Source: Ficedula albicollis
Taxonomy: Eukaryota; Chordata; Aves; Passeriformes; Muscicapidae
DNA: 64,000 bases
Reading direction: 5' to 3'
NCBI RefSeq assembly: GCF_000247815.1
Contig: NC_021677.1
Span: 16,969,266 to 17,033,265 of the forward strand
In this document: piece after piece, positions 1-12,715 of the stretch
How positions within the stretch are numbered: position 1 is the first letter of the stretch
Layout of the letters: each line of letters begins with the position of its first letter
The notes under the pieces: model-generated
What the model saw: only the letters and a program-made list of their open reading frames with translations
What the model was told of the DNA's origin: nothing
The model's database searches: none
Position numbers and translations under genes: made by a program

Positions 1-1716
1 CAGGTTTACAAAGCACATGGCACAAAGCTGGCTGCAGGCATCCTTTGCTGGGGAGTCTCATTTCTTCTTTCTCCAGGAAGGGTTTTTGCACCATTCCTTT
101 GTACTACAAGGCAAAAGGACTCTTAGTATAGGTCAATGAAATTCACTGCCAGGAGTGTACAAAGAGCTGGTGTGGGAGGAAAACTTGGGGTTGCATCTTT
201 CACAGGCAAAGCAAAATCTTTCACTGCTATCTTGCTTCCCTGCTGCTCTGTATGAGAGCCTTAGGCTTGATGGGAAAACTGTATCAGCACCATACCTCCC
301 TGCTCAGTAGCTGCCACCCCTGCCTTGCTGCACAACCTGCTGGAAAACAGACATTGCTGAAAGCCAGAGGGCCTTCCTGGAGGTTCAGCTGCCCTACGAG
401 CATTTTAGCTTCTCTACCTCTTATGTCTTTTCCTACCCCAGGCTTTGGGGCTCCATCTCACTTATGTACTGGACTTGGGAACAGAAGGAGGAACAGAAAA
501 ACAGAATACTAGACTAACGTACATTTAAGTGAGTATAGAAACTCACTGCTTCCAAATGTCTACTACATTGAATAAATTCCTTTTTTTTTTCCTTATTGCT
601 TCAGGTTTTTCTGATGCAGTTAAGGTCATCCAGTGATGTACCATAGATCTGTCCACCTATTCACCTGCTGCTCCCAGACAACACCTGTAGCTGATGGATG
701 ATTTTTGTGGAATCTGGCAGGTATGTGATCCCAGTGGCCCTAGATTCTTGCAAACCCCATGAAGTAAATGAAAAACTGTTGCTATTAAAAGGAAGGCTAA
801 TATTGATCTATAAGCTCAACTCTTGCTATTTAGCAGAGAAGCCAGGTCTTCTTGTTCCACAGCTTGTGCGACATGTTGTTTTTTTCCTCGTAACATTGCT
901 TATTTTACTGAATTGTACATGTATGTATTGTACATGGGTTTGATTGGTTGGCTTTGCATCATGTTTGCTTTGTCTGTACATAGAAGTCACATGCTTCTAC
1001 CTGAACCAAAAATGTAGCATGGTTACAATGTGAGTGTTGTACATGTGGTGTGTTCATGGTGTTTATAAAGATGTTTTTATAAGGGGAGCCACTCACAATA
1101 GAATGTAGACCTCTATCCTGCTGTAATCATGATCACACTGTGGATTGTACTAATGCAGGAAAGATACACCATGCCACAGGAGAATATGGCTGACTAGTTT
1201 TCTTAACAAAAGTGATGGGTATTTCTCCACATGAACAGGCCCACAAGGCAGATTAACTGATTATTTATAAAAAGGGCAAATTATTCACATACTTATGAAT
1301 AATGAATTTTCACCTATGTAGATACTGCAGTAAAGTTCACTTGGGCAGTCACCATCTGTCTATCTTTACTCCTCACTGTACAACCCTTGAGCTGGACACT
1401 GGATTTTTATCTATATTGTATCTTTACTATTTACTTTATATGGGGTGAACATATTTCACATAATCCAAGAAAATCCTGAACCCACCACCATCAGTGGATT
1501 CATCCTGAATCCCTACACCATCAGTGTAGTCTGCATTTCAGATTCTGTGTGATGAAGCCACATATGCATTTGAGACTTCTGAATATTTGTTAAAAATCCT
1601 TCATACTGGAGTGATTTAATATGGAGCTTTACAAATTACTCTGTGCTGTTGGATACCAGATGAGCATATTCATATTCTGGTGATCCATTGAGCTTGAAGT
1701 GCAAATGGGAAATAAA
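1..1716 (+). other. Possible 3' UTR of a convergent plus-strand gene
   Basis: No coding exon is visible. Four TGTACAT motifs occur between 914 and 1044, one being a full Pumilio-type TGTACATA at 975-982. AATAAA signals occur at about 571 and 1711. In mammals MUC5B lies tail to tail with TOLLIP, so the tail of that gene would be expected on this side. Nothing in the sequence proves it. Confidence 0.25.
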
Positions 1717-3044
1717 GCTTCTCCCTTGCTTCTCTGGCCATGCATGACATTCAAAGGCTGTCATGCAGAGAGACTATTTTCCCTTTGGCACAGTGTTTAC
1801 CCCCTCAACTCCCTAGTACCAAGAGACACTGTACCCATGCATGGAGGAACGAAACCATGAGGTCAAAAGTGCCTTAAAAGAAGGCAGGGGGTGAATGTGC
1901 AGATCTTTATCTCCAGTAACCATAACAAAGCTCACTACATTTTGTTGCGTATTTTTACGTTAACAATATTGAATGAAAAGGGTATGACGTAAAGGAGCCC
2001 CTCCCAAAAGATCTGCAACAATGCTCACAGTTTATGGATGTGGCTAATATTTCTAGAATGTAATTAATTAGACAAAGGGAAAGAGGTGGACTGCATTTTA
2101 TGCCCTGTTAGATACCTGCAGTGTTTGTATCAGATGCCTGTGCTTTCTTTTGCAATGCCTGGTGAGAAACAGGCTCTCTCAGAGTATTATTCACACAATG
2201 ATTCATAGCATCGTACAGAAAGGAAAGTTGGATGAACTTTGTCATAGAAGTTGTAGTCTCAGTCCTCATGGAAAAGAGGTTCTGTACAGAGTATAGTACT
2301 GCCAGATCCTCTCAAAGATTTTACAAAGATTATACTATACATTAGACTTTTGTCCTGTTTGCATGTAATCCAGGAAACTGGACTGAGCTGAAACTGATAA
2401 TTTATATAGAATTACCTAGTTTTTTCTGATTATTTCTAATTCTTTTTTGATGATTAATCGTATACAGTAAAATATTATTTTCACAATAGGTAGACTCAAG
2501 CTTCCTCAGTGTTTCCTTCCTCCTTCTCTGAGCATGTTTCAGACGCCTGGATTTCATTTAGGATTTGAGAAATATTGATTAAAATTGACTGACATAAAAG
2601 AGAAACTCCTCTAACACAGATAATACTGCAGCATTCATTAACTTTAAAAAAACCCTTGTGTTTGAAACCCTTTCTATCTTCCTGATGCACAGCTAGCAGG
2701 TCAATCAGTATGTAAATGTAGACAGAACAGCTCTTGGCTCCTTCTGGCTTGGAAACATGTTAAAGGCACTGATCAATCAGTAGCTGTGTGGCCAAGAAAT
2801 GAGCCAGGTACAAACTGTTCATTGAAATCATTGCACGGTAACTGGTTTTGAAGGCGCCATTCAAGGAACTAAAGGTCTGAGGAACTGGGATATGCAAATG
2901 TATCAGCCTTGGGCAGGCACCTGAAAATTCATTGTGAAAAGAGATCAGCATGGTTGCAGACGAGGTTGCATCCAGTTAATTTATCTGAGAAATAAAAACA
3001 AACAAACAAAACCCCCAACAATAAAGGATCTTCCAAACTGACAC

Positions 3045-3079
<35 letters not shown>
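3045..3079. repeat. (GATA)n microsatellite
   Basis: About nine uninterrupted GATA units. No associated gene is seen. Confidence 0.95.
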
Positions 3080-5327
3080 ACAATTATAAGAGCAATTTAC
3101 TACAGGTGAAGTAGGAACTGGTTGGTTTAAGAAGTTCTCAAACCAATAAAGGATTGTCCTTGTGGATGTAAATCGAATGGGATGTCCCCATAAAGCACTC
3201 ACATGTGTACCAGACACGTATCAAAACCTGTTGAGCCACTCCAGTGCAGTCACGTAAAGCTCGTTTACAGTATCTCATCTGTGATTAGATTATGATTTGT
3301 CAATGTTTCCATGAATCTTGTTGTCTAGGTAAAAACAGTGAACCAGCAGCAAGGCCTCAGTAAATATTCATAGAGATTATATGGCAGTGTGTGTGGGTCG
3401 AAATGAATGCCAGTAACAGAGATTAGGAAAAGGTCTTTAGAAGGTAGTTTTGACTATATAGGTCTTTTTTCTTCCGGGGTCTCTAAGGTTTAATTACTTA
3501 ATATAGTGGGGTAATACCTGTTATCTTCAAGATTATCTCTACATTCCTAGGTATACTTTTACTATGTCAGTGGTACTTTAAAAATTTGGAACATTACTGC
3601 AAACTCTTAGAGTAATTTGCCACGTAGCTGGTTGGTTTTTTCCCAGTAAAGCAGGAGCTAAAAATACCAGGCATTTTGACTTCTAAAGTATCAAAAATCT
3701 GACAAGCAGGACAGAAATGACCACTGGCTCACATCCACTGAAAAGTCAGAAATGTGTGTACAAAATCACATACTTTCTCATTTTTTCCAATGGAAAATAG
3801 AGCAAAATCTTAGTCATGGTGGCCATCTTGGTATAAATGTCAATAAAATCACTGGAAACACTCCAGCTCACTGTGTTTTAAACCTGAGCCACTATGATAA
3901 CTTTAAACCCACAAGGCTTTTGAATGGATTCTGAAGGTACAGAGACTTGACAAGACTTGAATTTAGCAAAGATTTCTGATGTTTTCCTTCTTTAGTTTCT
4001 AACGCCAGCGAGGCAGTGCAACATCTGTGCTTCCTGTACTTCCTTTCACTACATACAGACTTGTAGCACAACCTTGGTCATTTTACACGTGAATGGCAGC
4101 TTTCAGGGATCCTTGATGTGTGGTACAAACAATTCAGTAGGTGACTCATTCACCTTTTATCCCAGCATTGTTTCCCATCCATCACACATAAAACTAGAAG
4201 GTGGCTTTTTTCTGAAAGAACAATTGTATGGATAAAAATTGACCATCAGAGGTAAATTCAGTAAAGGACAAGATCCAGTAATCCTGTGGTGGTCTGATTA
4301 CAGCTTGGAGGAATTTTCATGGCTAGAAATCTTGCTTTAAATTTTCAGCTAAATAGGGTGCATCAGTTATCCTCTCTTCTGCAGTGTTTCTCGGTGCTCT
4401 GCCTTGCCTATAAATGGAAATCACCTCTCCACACTGGATTCCTAAAACAGCTTGTGAAGTCACAGCTCATGAAAGGCCTTGAATGAATGTGAGATAGTGT
4501 TATTACTGGGGAGGTGTCTGTGCTGAAAATGCAGAGAACGATGCAGGTTAGATAGCAGATACTTTTATTTCAGTAGTTTTCATTCTCTTTCTGGCTCATT
4601 TTTACCCTAGCTGTCTAACATCACGAATTAGCAAGACTGAGGGAAGTGAAAAACTAGCATTTTTTTCCTGTCTCTGTCAACAGCACAGCTTATTACTGGG
4701 GAAAACTTTTCTGGAGGAAGAAGGCACCTTGCTGTTTTCCCTGAAGCTAAATCACTGCAAATACTGACTGGGGTGACCCACTGAAAGCATTCAGTGAAGA
4801 ATCTGTGTACGTGTGCCCTTACAGTTTTGCATAGTTCTGCTATGTCAGTAAAGCTGCAGCTGTCGTTGAAGTTACACTGTCCTTAATGTTGGCCTTGGGC
4901 CCCTATCTGCCTTTCATCTCAACCCTGAGGTTTTTGACTTGACCCCACACAGCAGAGCAGCCTGACCCTGGTGGCAGATCTGGCCATCTCTGGGTCCCAG
5001 ACTGACCCGTTGGCTGCTGACTCTCTGGCCAGTGTCTGTGTGGCTGGAGTCAGCACACGTGCACAACTTAACACAGAAAGCCAGTGCACAGGATTTGCAC
5101 AATTTCATGTTCCTGGCTCCTGACCTCTCAGCATACCATCTCATACCTCATACCATACCATTCTATATGGAGTGGAGAGATGTCTGGAGGAGAACCAAGT
5201 GTCTGCCGAGATGTTCCCCACAGAAATGGATATGAGATGTCAAGGAGCGGCTCCTTTGGCATCTCCTGGCCTTTGGCACAAATCTTTTGTGCTGACTTAA
5301 AAAATGCATGGATGTGTGTTTCAATGC

Positions 5328-5372
5328 AGGATACAGGATAGATACAGGATACAGAATACAGGATACAGGACC
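5328..5372. repeat. GATACAG-type short tandem repeat
   Basis: Five or six imperfect copies of GGATACAG/AGATACAG. Nothing else is recognised around it. Confidence 0.7.
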
Positions 5373-8300
5373 AGATACAAAGGTGGGAGGGCAGCTGGTA
5401 AAAAGCAAAACAAACCAGCTCTGAACATCAGTAAAGACAACTTCTAAGTCATCTTCATTCTCTGACAATTGCAAAAAGTCTGGACATTGAAATCACATTC
5501 TAATGTACTTCCAAAGTGGGACTGAACAGTTTTGGCACACAGATTGCTTGGAGTCCTGTGTTCATAAATCAGTGTATCCTTCCTTAAAGAATATAGTAAA
5601 AAGATGCAACTCTAGAAAAAATCAGATCTTTTCAAACCTGTGGGAGAGGAAGCAGTATCCTGCTGTCAGTGGTGCAAAATGAGTGAAGGTTGAGCAGCAT
5701 CTCCTGGAATTGATGGATATGTGGCCTGCTGGAAGCCATGTTACCAAGAAAGCTGTGGAGGTACATGAAAAATTTAAAACCATCAACAGAACTGATTAAG
5801 GTAGTAGAAAGACTCCTTGGGAATGTGATAGGCTTTGAAAGAAGACAGCAAACAGTTTCTTTCATGATGTCCCTTTTTTCCCCCCCCTAAAAAAAGTAAG
5901 GAAGCAGGCAGGGACACTTACAGACCTTGCCTGTCTTTTCCAGCATTCCTTGCTTTTAACTCCTGGCCTCTCTGAATCCCTATTGTTCTAGACTCAAACC
6001 AGGCCTGCACAGTGTTACCTTATGCCCTGCACTTCAAAGAGAATTAGCCAGCCTATTCAACATCTCCTCATGTAATTCCTAATCCAAAGTTATAAGTGAT
6101 AATTGCTAAAAGTTAAAATTTACATTTGGATAGTGCCTTTCATCCAAAAGGATTCCTAAAAGAATTCACCAGTACATGTACATGTATGCCAGTAACATCC
6201 TCATTCCAACAACACAATGAGCACATCAGATAATTTCTCATTCCTTCAGCAGAAATATTCAAACTGCATGCCTCAGAAATCTCTCATGAATTTCCATCTA
6301 TCTAAAATTTCATAGCAGGGGAAATATCATAGCCAAAATGATATATAGAGGGAAGTAAAGCTTAAAGGACGTTTTGACGGCTGATGTCCTCATCAAGATT
6401 AACCATCTGTATTTAGCCAGTGTAACTGCTGCAAATAAGTTTTGTGCTTTATCAGCATGACCGCAAAGGTTAATTAACCTTCTTTCTGGATTTGATACCT
6501 TTCCAAGAACATGTAGAAAATGATTTGTAGGGGCTAGCCAGTTTGCTACAGATAAAGCTATTATGCATTAAAAAAATAAAAATCAGAGCACAGTGAATCT
6601 ATTGGAAATCTCTCTAGAAACCAGGGAATAGGTTCCACTTGCATAAAATTTCCTCATGTCAGAGACTATATGCTTAGAGTCAGGCTTGGCATCACTTTTT
6701 CATGACAAGCCTCAGAGTCCTCTGGTGCCTGTCTTAAAACAAATGTAGCTGATGTTGAAAGATCACACGAAAATCCCAACTTTCCATTCAATGCAGTGAT
6801 AGCAGGATAAAGCTCTACAGTTAGTCTGGACGTGTCAATAAAATAAAGTAGGCAGAAGACCTCGTGGAAATGTTGGAGCAGATGTTTGCTTGTCACTGCT
6901 GCTGCATAAGGGAGATGGCATAAATTCCAAAAGTCAGTGTTCCCTACTGTATTTTATTTCCTGAAAGCATTTACCTTGCCTCGTGAATGTATATCCCACT
7001 AAAGGCACAAATCTGAAATACTGCTTTCCTAGAGGAAACTCACTTGAAGGTCATAAATCAAGAAAACATAAAAAACCCAGCCTAGACAGAGCCCATCTCT
7101 TTAAAGATGTTGTATAATGAGGAAAAGAGCAAAGGATACAGAAAAGAATGGGATGCAGGCTTTTCTGTGTACATCAACATTGCTGAATCACACCCATATC
7201 ACCCCAATTCCAACTCAAATCTTCTCTTTGTATACAAAGAAATGTCATATCACCCTGTGAATCTCTGGCTAAATAAATTATTCTCTTTCAACTTATTTTA
7301 ATTAACTAGTTCATAGTCCTTTCTCCTTTTGAGTAAGAGAGACTCAAGAAAAAAGAAGTAATATGTTAAAATACATGTATTTTATAGGAAAAAAAAAGAC
7401 TGATTGAGCAGAGCAGATAAGTCAAAGACCATTGTGAAAAAACATTAAGCTATCTGTATTTATATTCACATATGGATGTGTACAAGAGCATTCACACACA
7501 AATTTGGTTTTCTTTTCATACAGAGATTTTGCACAAGGAACTGTCTCAATCTCTTACTATACAGAAAAACTATGCAGACAATGTTTTAGTGTGAGAAGGG
7601 ATTATGTACATTTATAATGTTAGAAGATATTCAAAATCACTGTCTAAATTGTCATTCCCCTTCATTTTTTGTAATTTTTGTCCAGACAGGAGCAGCAAGA
7701 AAAGACATTTGTCATTTCATGTGCAGTGAGAAAAAGCCAATGTGAGGTAAATCAATCTTTTTTTCTTTATGGACAATGACCGAAAGTCAGGCGTTTTGCT
7801 GGGTGTCTTCACATAAATGGCATTGAAAGCACTTGGGGATTTATTTGGGGTGAGTTTATGATGTTGTTTGTTTTTTTGTTTCTGTCTTAACCTACACCAC
7901 AGCCATAAGTGTTTATTTCTGACTTTTGACTCTGGGTGTTTTTTGTCTATTTTGTTCATGGACCTGTCAGTGCAATAAGCCAAATGAAACTAAAAGCTTC
8001 CATTCCAAAGTGACTGAGACCCAGTGCTGATTTATTTTATGACTTGAGCTCTTCCTTGTCTTGTTGCAGCCAGCAGCTGGAGAGTTAGCTCTCTGATGAG
8101 ACACTGCAGGAAAACATTCAGTGTTTTATATAGATCCTCTCTGACTTATCCTCTGGTTTCCATGGAAATCCATATGATCCCCATAGCTACCAAGTCTAGT
8201 TCTCTCCTGTGTGTGTAGGATAGGCCTGCAGGTTAACCCATACAAGCTCTATCCATTCATTTGTATGCTTGTTAGGGAGATTTAAACAAATCAAGGCTCA

Positions 8301-9433
8301 ATACAAATATTAAATTAAAACATTTGCACTTTTTGGATGATATGTTCAAAGATGATGTCCACATATTTTGTGGCTCTAAGCTGGTATTTTTACCTTGCTG
8401 AAGCATTTTTGATTGTTATAATTAATGTACACATTACAATACAATGAATATTAATGCAAGTTAGAACCACTTTGAGTAGCTTTAACGTGTATTAATTTTT
8501 GATTATGTTTTATGTTATAGGGAAATAGATAAAATATAAGAATTATATTTAATACTAAGAGGGAGATATATGTATGTTTGTATGTCTGCATTTCAGGGCA
8601 TTTAAATAAATTGAAACGATAATACTATAACACATAAACTGAAAACTGAGGAAAAAAATACTTCTTGCCCTTTACCATATCAAAGGACTCATTTTAAATC
8701 TACCTGGATGTTGGATATCTGGTTTAGTTTTTCTGTTGGAGTCCCAGCAGCAAAACTTGTCAGCTGTGTTGCTTATAAATTTTCATGGTTCGGAAAGTGT
8801 TGACAAAAGACAAATTGCTGAAGAGGGACTCTGTCCATTTGTCAAGAAAAACTGAAGGATGAAGACACAAGTCTTCTTTATCTGAAACCATGTGGATAAT
8901 ACTCTGCATGGACACCTGCGTTAGTGATTTGATTTTATGGCAAGCAAACAGTGCTTACTTTAATGGGATTTATTAAGATTTATTTAACACAGCCTACCTT
9001 CTGCCTCCCTGGAAGTGTCAATATTGCTAAAGCCTAATATTGTACAGACTTTATTACTCTCTTAACTGCCACTTGTGTGATCTTTGGTATTCACATAACC
9101 TGATAAGGCACCACCGAGGCACGTAACTTGCTGTAAATGCTTTGTCTTTTTTCTCTTGTAATCTTACTATGTTTGAGATAGATTCTGAAACTTTTTTATT
9201 GGTTTCATATAAATTTGCTATTTGCTGTTTTCTGTATTTTCATGTTGGAAACACAAAGAAAACCTTCTTGAGCAGCCACCATGTTTGTGAGAGTGGGAAT
9301 GCACAGGCATTTGGTAATTTCCTAAATGTGCTATTTTTCGTACATGGTCAAGGTCATCATATTTTTTTGCCAGATCTTTAAAATCAATTTATTGCTAAGA
9401 TTTTGTTTGTCCCGCTTTCCAGCAGTGCACAGT

Positions 9434-9484
9434 GCACACACACACACACACACACACACATAGACACACACAGACACACACAGA
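9434..9484. repeat. (CA)n microsatellite
   Basis: A pure CA run of about 26 bases, followed by interrupted TAGACACACA and CAGACACACA units. Confidence 0.95.
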
Positions 9485-9655
9485 GGCAGTGACCTTACCC
9501 CTCAGGCAAACTACACTGCCCTTCAGCCAAATCAACATCCCCTCCGTGTCTTTGAATTAAATCTGAAAATTACAATATCATCCTGAAATTTAACCTTTTC
9601 AGATTTTGTTCAATTCTATGCCCTCTCTAACATCTGTAGGACTCGAACGTTTAGC

Positions 9656-9728
9656 CCATTCATTTTAACCCATTCATTAGACCCATTCACACATTTATTT
9701 CATCCAGCCCATTCATAACCCATTCACT
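9656..9728. repeat. Degenerate CCCATTCA tandem repeat
   Basis: CCCATTCA recurs six times with variable spacers of 4 to 20 bases. It is a decayed minisatellite or chance clustering; no function is apparent. Confidence 0.6.
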
Positions 9729-12639
9729 TCACATTGCCTTAGGGTAACAGCTATTACAGCAGATCTTAGGGTACCTTTTGTTTTGTACTGCTACCTTCTA
9801 TGAACGTCAATAGAAAATAGGATCGTGCTTGTTAGATAAAGAGAGATACTTTGAGTACAGTTTTCAGCTGTTCTGTGATCAGGGTTTTGCAGTTTTACCT
9901 TCCCTGTCTTTGTGGACTTGCTAGTTCTGCTCCATAGTGGTGCTGTGACAGCTTCAGCACAAACTGAGACTGATTTGAAGTAAGAGGCACCTTAGCCTTT
10001 AGGTTAATGGTTTTATACAAATATTTTGAGAAATAATTTGAAATTAAATGGGCATTATTATCATGAGGAATGAGCATCTCAGTTCTCCTTAGCTAGCTCA
10101 TCTGTCCCTGTGAAACCATTGATATAAGTGGCTTTCAAAGTTTGAAACTGCTTCCCTGACAACTCTTATTTGGCTGTAAACTGGACTGTTTTGAATCTGG
10201 GGAAGAGAACCTGTAAACATAAAATCAATGACTCCTGGCTATTCCAGTGGTGTAACATTTTTGTCAGGAGCCTGTTTTTATCAGATTTTTAAGCATCCTG
10301 ACAAAATAAAAATATGATTTATGGTGCTTTATCCTGAGGCCTGTCACGTAAATAGCCACTGTGAAGCAAACAAAATGTTGTGCATTTTAACTACTTAGGC
10401 TTTGGGGAAGGGTTCCCTCAGGGAAAATGCAAGATCCTCAAGCTACAATAGATCACGTTTCTTTCACTCCTGTTTTTCTGGAACACGTGTCTGATGGATT
10501 TTGATATAACAGTTGACCATTGTCCCTATTCTTACTCATCTCTAATCACTCTGGATCTGCTTCATCCAGTCAAAGCAGACAGTTTAGCACAGACTTGAGC
10601 AAATTTGTCTTGCATAGGTGGCAGTGTCTCAACAAGGGAAATCTTCTTGTCTGAGTACAGCTATGCAAACATACAACCATTGTTCATTACTATGGAAATA
10701 TTATCTGACTATTCTCCTTTATTTATCTATGACTTAATCTCCCCCCAAAGTAAAGTGATTTATATTTACCAGTGTACATTTAATTTTGCATAACAATTTG
10801 GGGAATGTACCAAACTGTAAAAGCATTTCCTTAAGTTCTTCTTAATCAGGATGTTTTTAATTTAAGAAAAAAAGTCAAGAAAAAAAGTGTTCCTCTGAAA
10901 CACTGCCTGAAAAAAACAACAAAATCCTAACATGTAAAGATGGTGGGTTCTAATACCTTTTTAGAGGTCAAACAATTTAGTAGTCCCCTATACTATTATT
11001 TCCCAAAGTTGACAGGAAAATCTGATTCATAAAGAATGGTTTCATTTTCCTGGATCTCATAATACTTAAAGGCTTTGTGAAAGGCTGGGAAACAGGTAGA
11101 GGATAACAAAAAATGTAGGATAAAAATTCAATAGCTGAATTTAGTGGGTAGGTCATATTTTAAAATAGGATTAGCCTTCATTAAGGGACACTTCATAGAG
11201 TAGCATGAAATACAGTATGAAGATACTTAATGTCCTGGCAACACCAAGAAAGTAACCTAAGAAGTATAAGCTTAAGGTGGTGGATGGGATGGAGAGAGAG
11301 TTGGGAAGGAAATTGACAATTCAAAGTTCTTCATGGGATTCAAGGAGGCTGGATGAACTGGTGATAACCCCTGACATTTTGCAAAAATAAAGGTTCGTTA
11401 TAATTCATTTTAGTCATGCTAGAGGAAGTTCCTATGTGTTTATAAGCACTTCCACTGTTCTCCAGTTATGGATATTAAGTGCAGACATGGAGGAATTTGG
11501 CCTTTATCATACTGAGTAATGTGTGGCTCTCTGTTGCTGAGTTATTCTTGCAGTTCTGCTGAAGAAGGTCCTTTGATTTCCTACAGGCCCTGAACAGGGC
11601 ATCCTTCCTGGCACCCTGCATCACCTGTAACTACAACATCATTCTGGAGTCAGCTGATACACAAAATCACCAGAGGCAGTGAAGATGACAGATGTGATCC
11701 TAATGCAGCTGCAGTCAGTGACAATGTTCCCCTTGACTTCTCTGCCCTTGAGATCTGTGGCTCTGTATTGAATGGATCACTCAGGATGCTGAAAACCACC
11801 CCCAGATACTGAAATATGGTCCCTCCTGGAAGCTCACATCTGTTGGTTCAATCCATCCTCCATGAAACCCCACTCATCACAAGAGCACACATGAGAAGCG
11901 TGATGCTAGAACCAGGCAGCTTTGCAGGGCTAAGAGTTGGAACCAGTCACTGCCCTCAGAAATCAAAGTAATATTTAACTTGCCGTTTGGTAGCACAACA
12001 GAACTCTGCTTCCCCAAGCTTATGGAACGTTTCCTTGATCATGAAGTTACTACCAGTTTTAGGCTGTTGTTCCAATGATCCCTGAGAATCTGTAATCTTG
12101 AAGCAGACCAGTCACAGGAGTTGTTGTGAATGATAGAATGAAATTGCATGTTAGAGTGTGAGTTGTGTGGACAAGAGGGTTTACAAAGCATTCAGGTTCT
12201 CCAAGGAGCACACTGAAGGACTTGCAAAGTATCTGGACAATAAATTGTAGGATAAAGACTGGTCAAATCTGGGGCATATTCCTGATGGAATCTCTCTCCT
12301 TATCAGACCATCAACAGATATTTGATGTCTTACAGGTAGGAAAGCAGGGAAACACTCAGTGCTCAAAGTCTGGAGCCCAAGTAAGTATCTTTTAATGAGT
12401 ATTCACAGCAAATTCTAGTTTTAATGGATGTCAAGAGATTACCTGCCAATAAAATATGAGGGCCCTAAATACATTCATTTTGATGTGGTTACCTAAGTGA
12501 AGTATTTGATTCAGGACCCGAGTCAGTGAAGAATGATGCAAAGAGATTTGTGTCTCTAACTCATTGAACTGCCTTGGTGGGGTGTTGACTTGGTGGGCAA
12601 CTAAGGACCTTAACTCACTAACGCTCTTAAACAGATGAA

Positions 12640-12715
12640 ATTAGATATAATTTGGGTATATTTAGATATAATTAGATATATTAGCTATATTAGATATATT
12701 TTGGGTATAAACCCA
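12640..12715. repeat. TTAGATATA-rich imperfect tandem repeat
   Basis: Imperfect copies of TTAGATATA and TTGGGTATA form an AT-rich low-complexity stretch. Confidence 0.7.
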
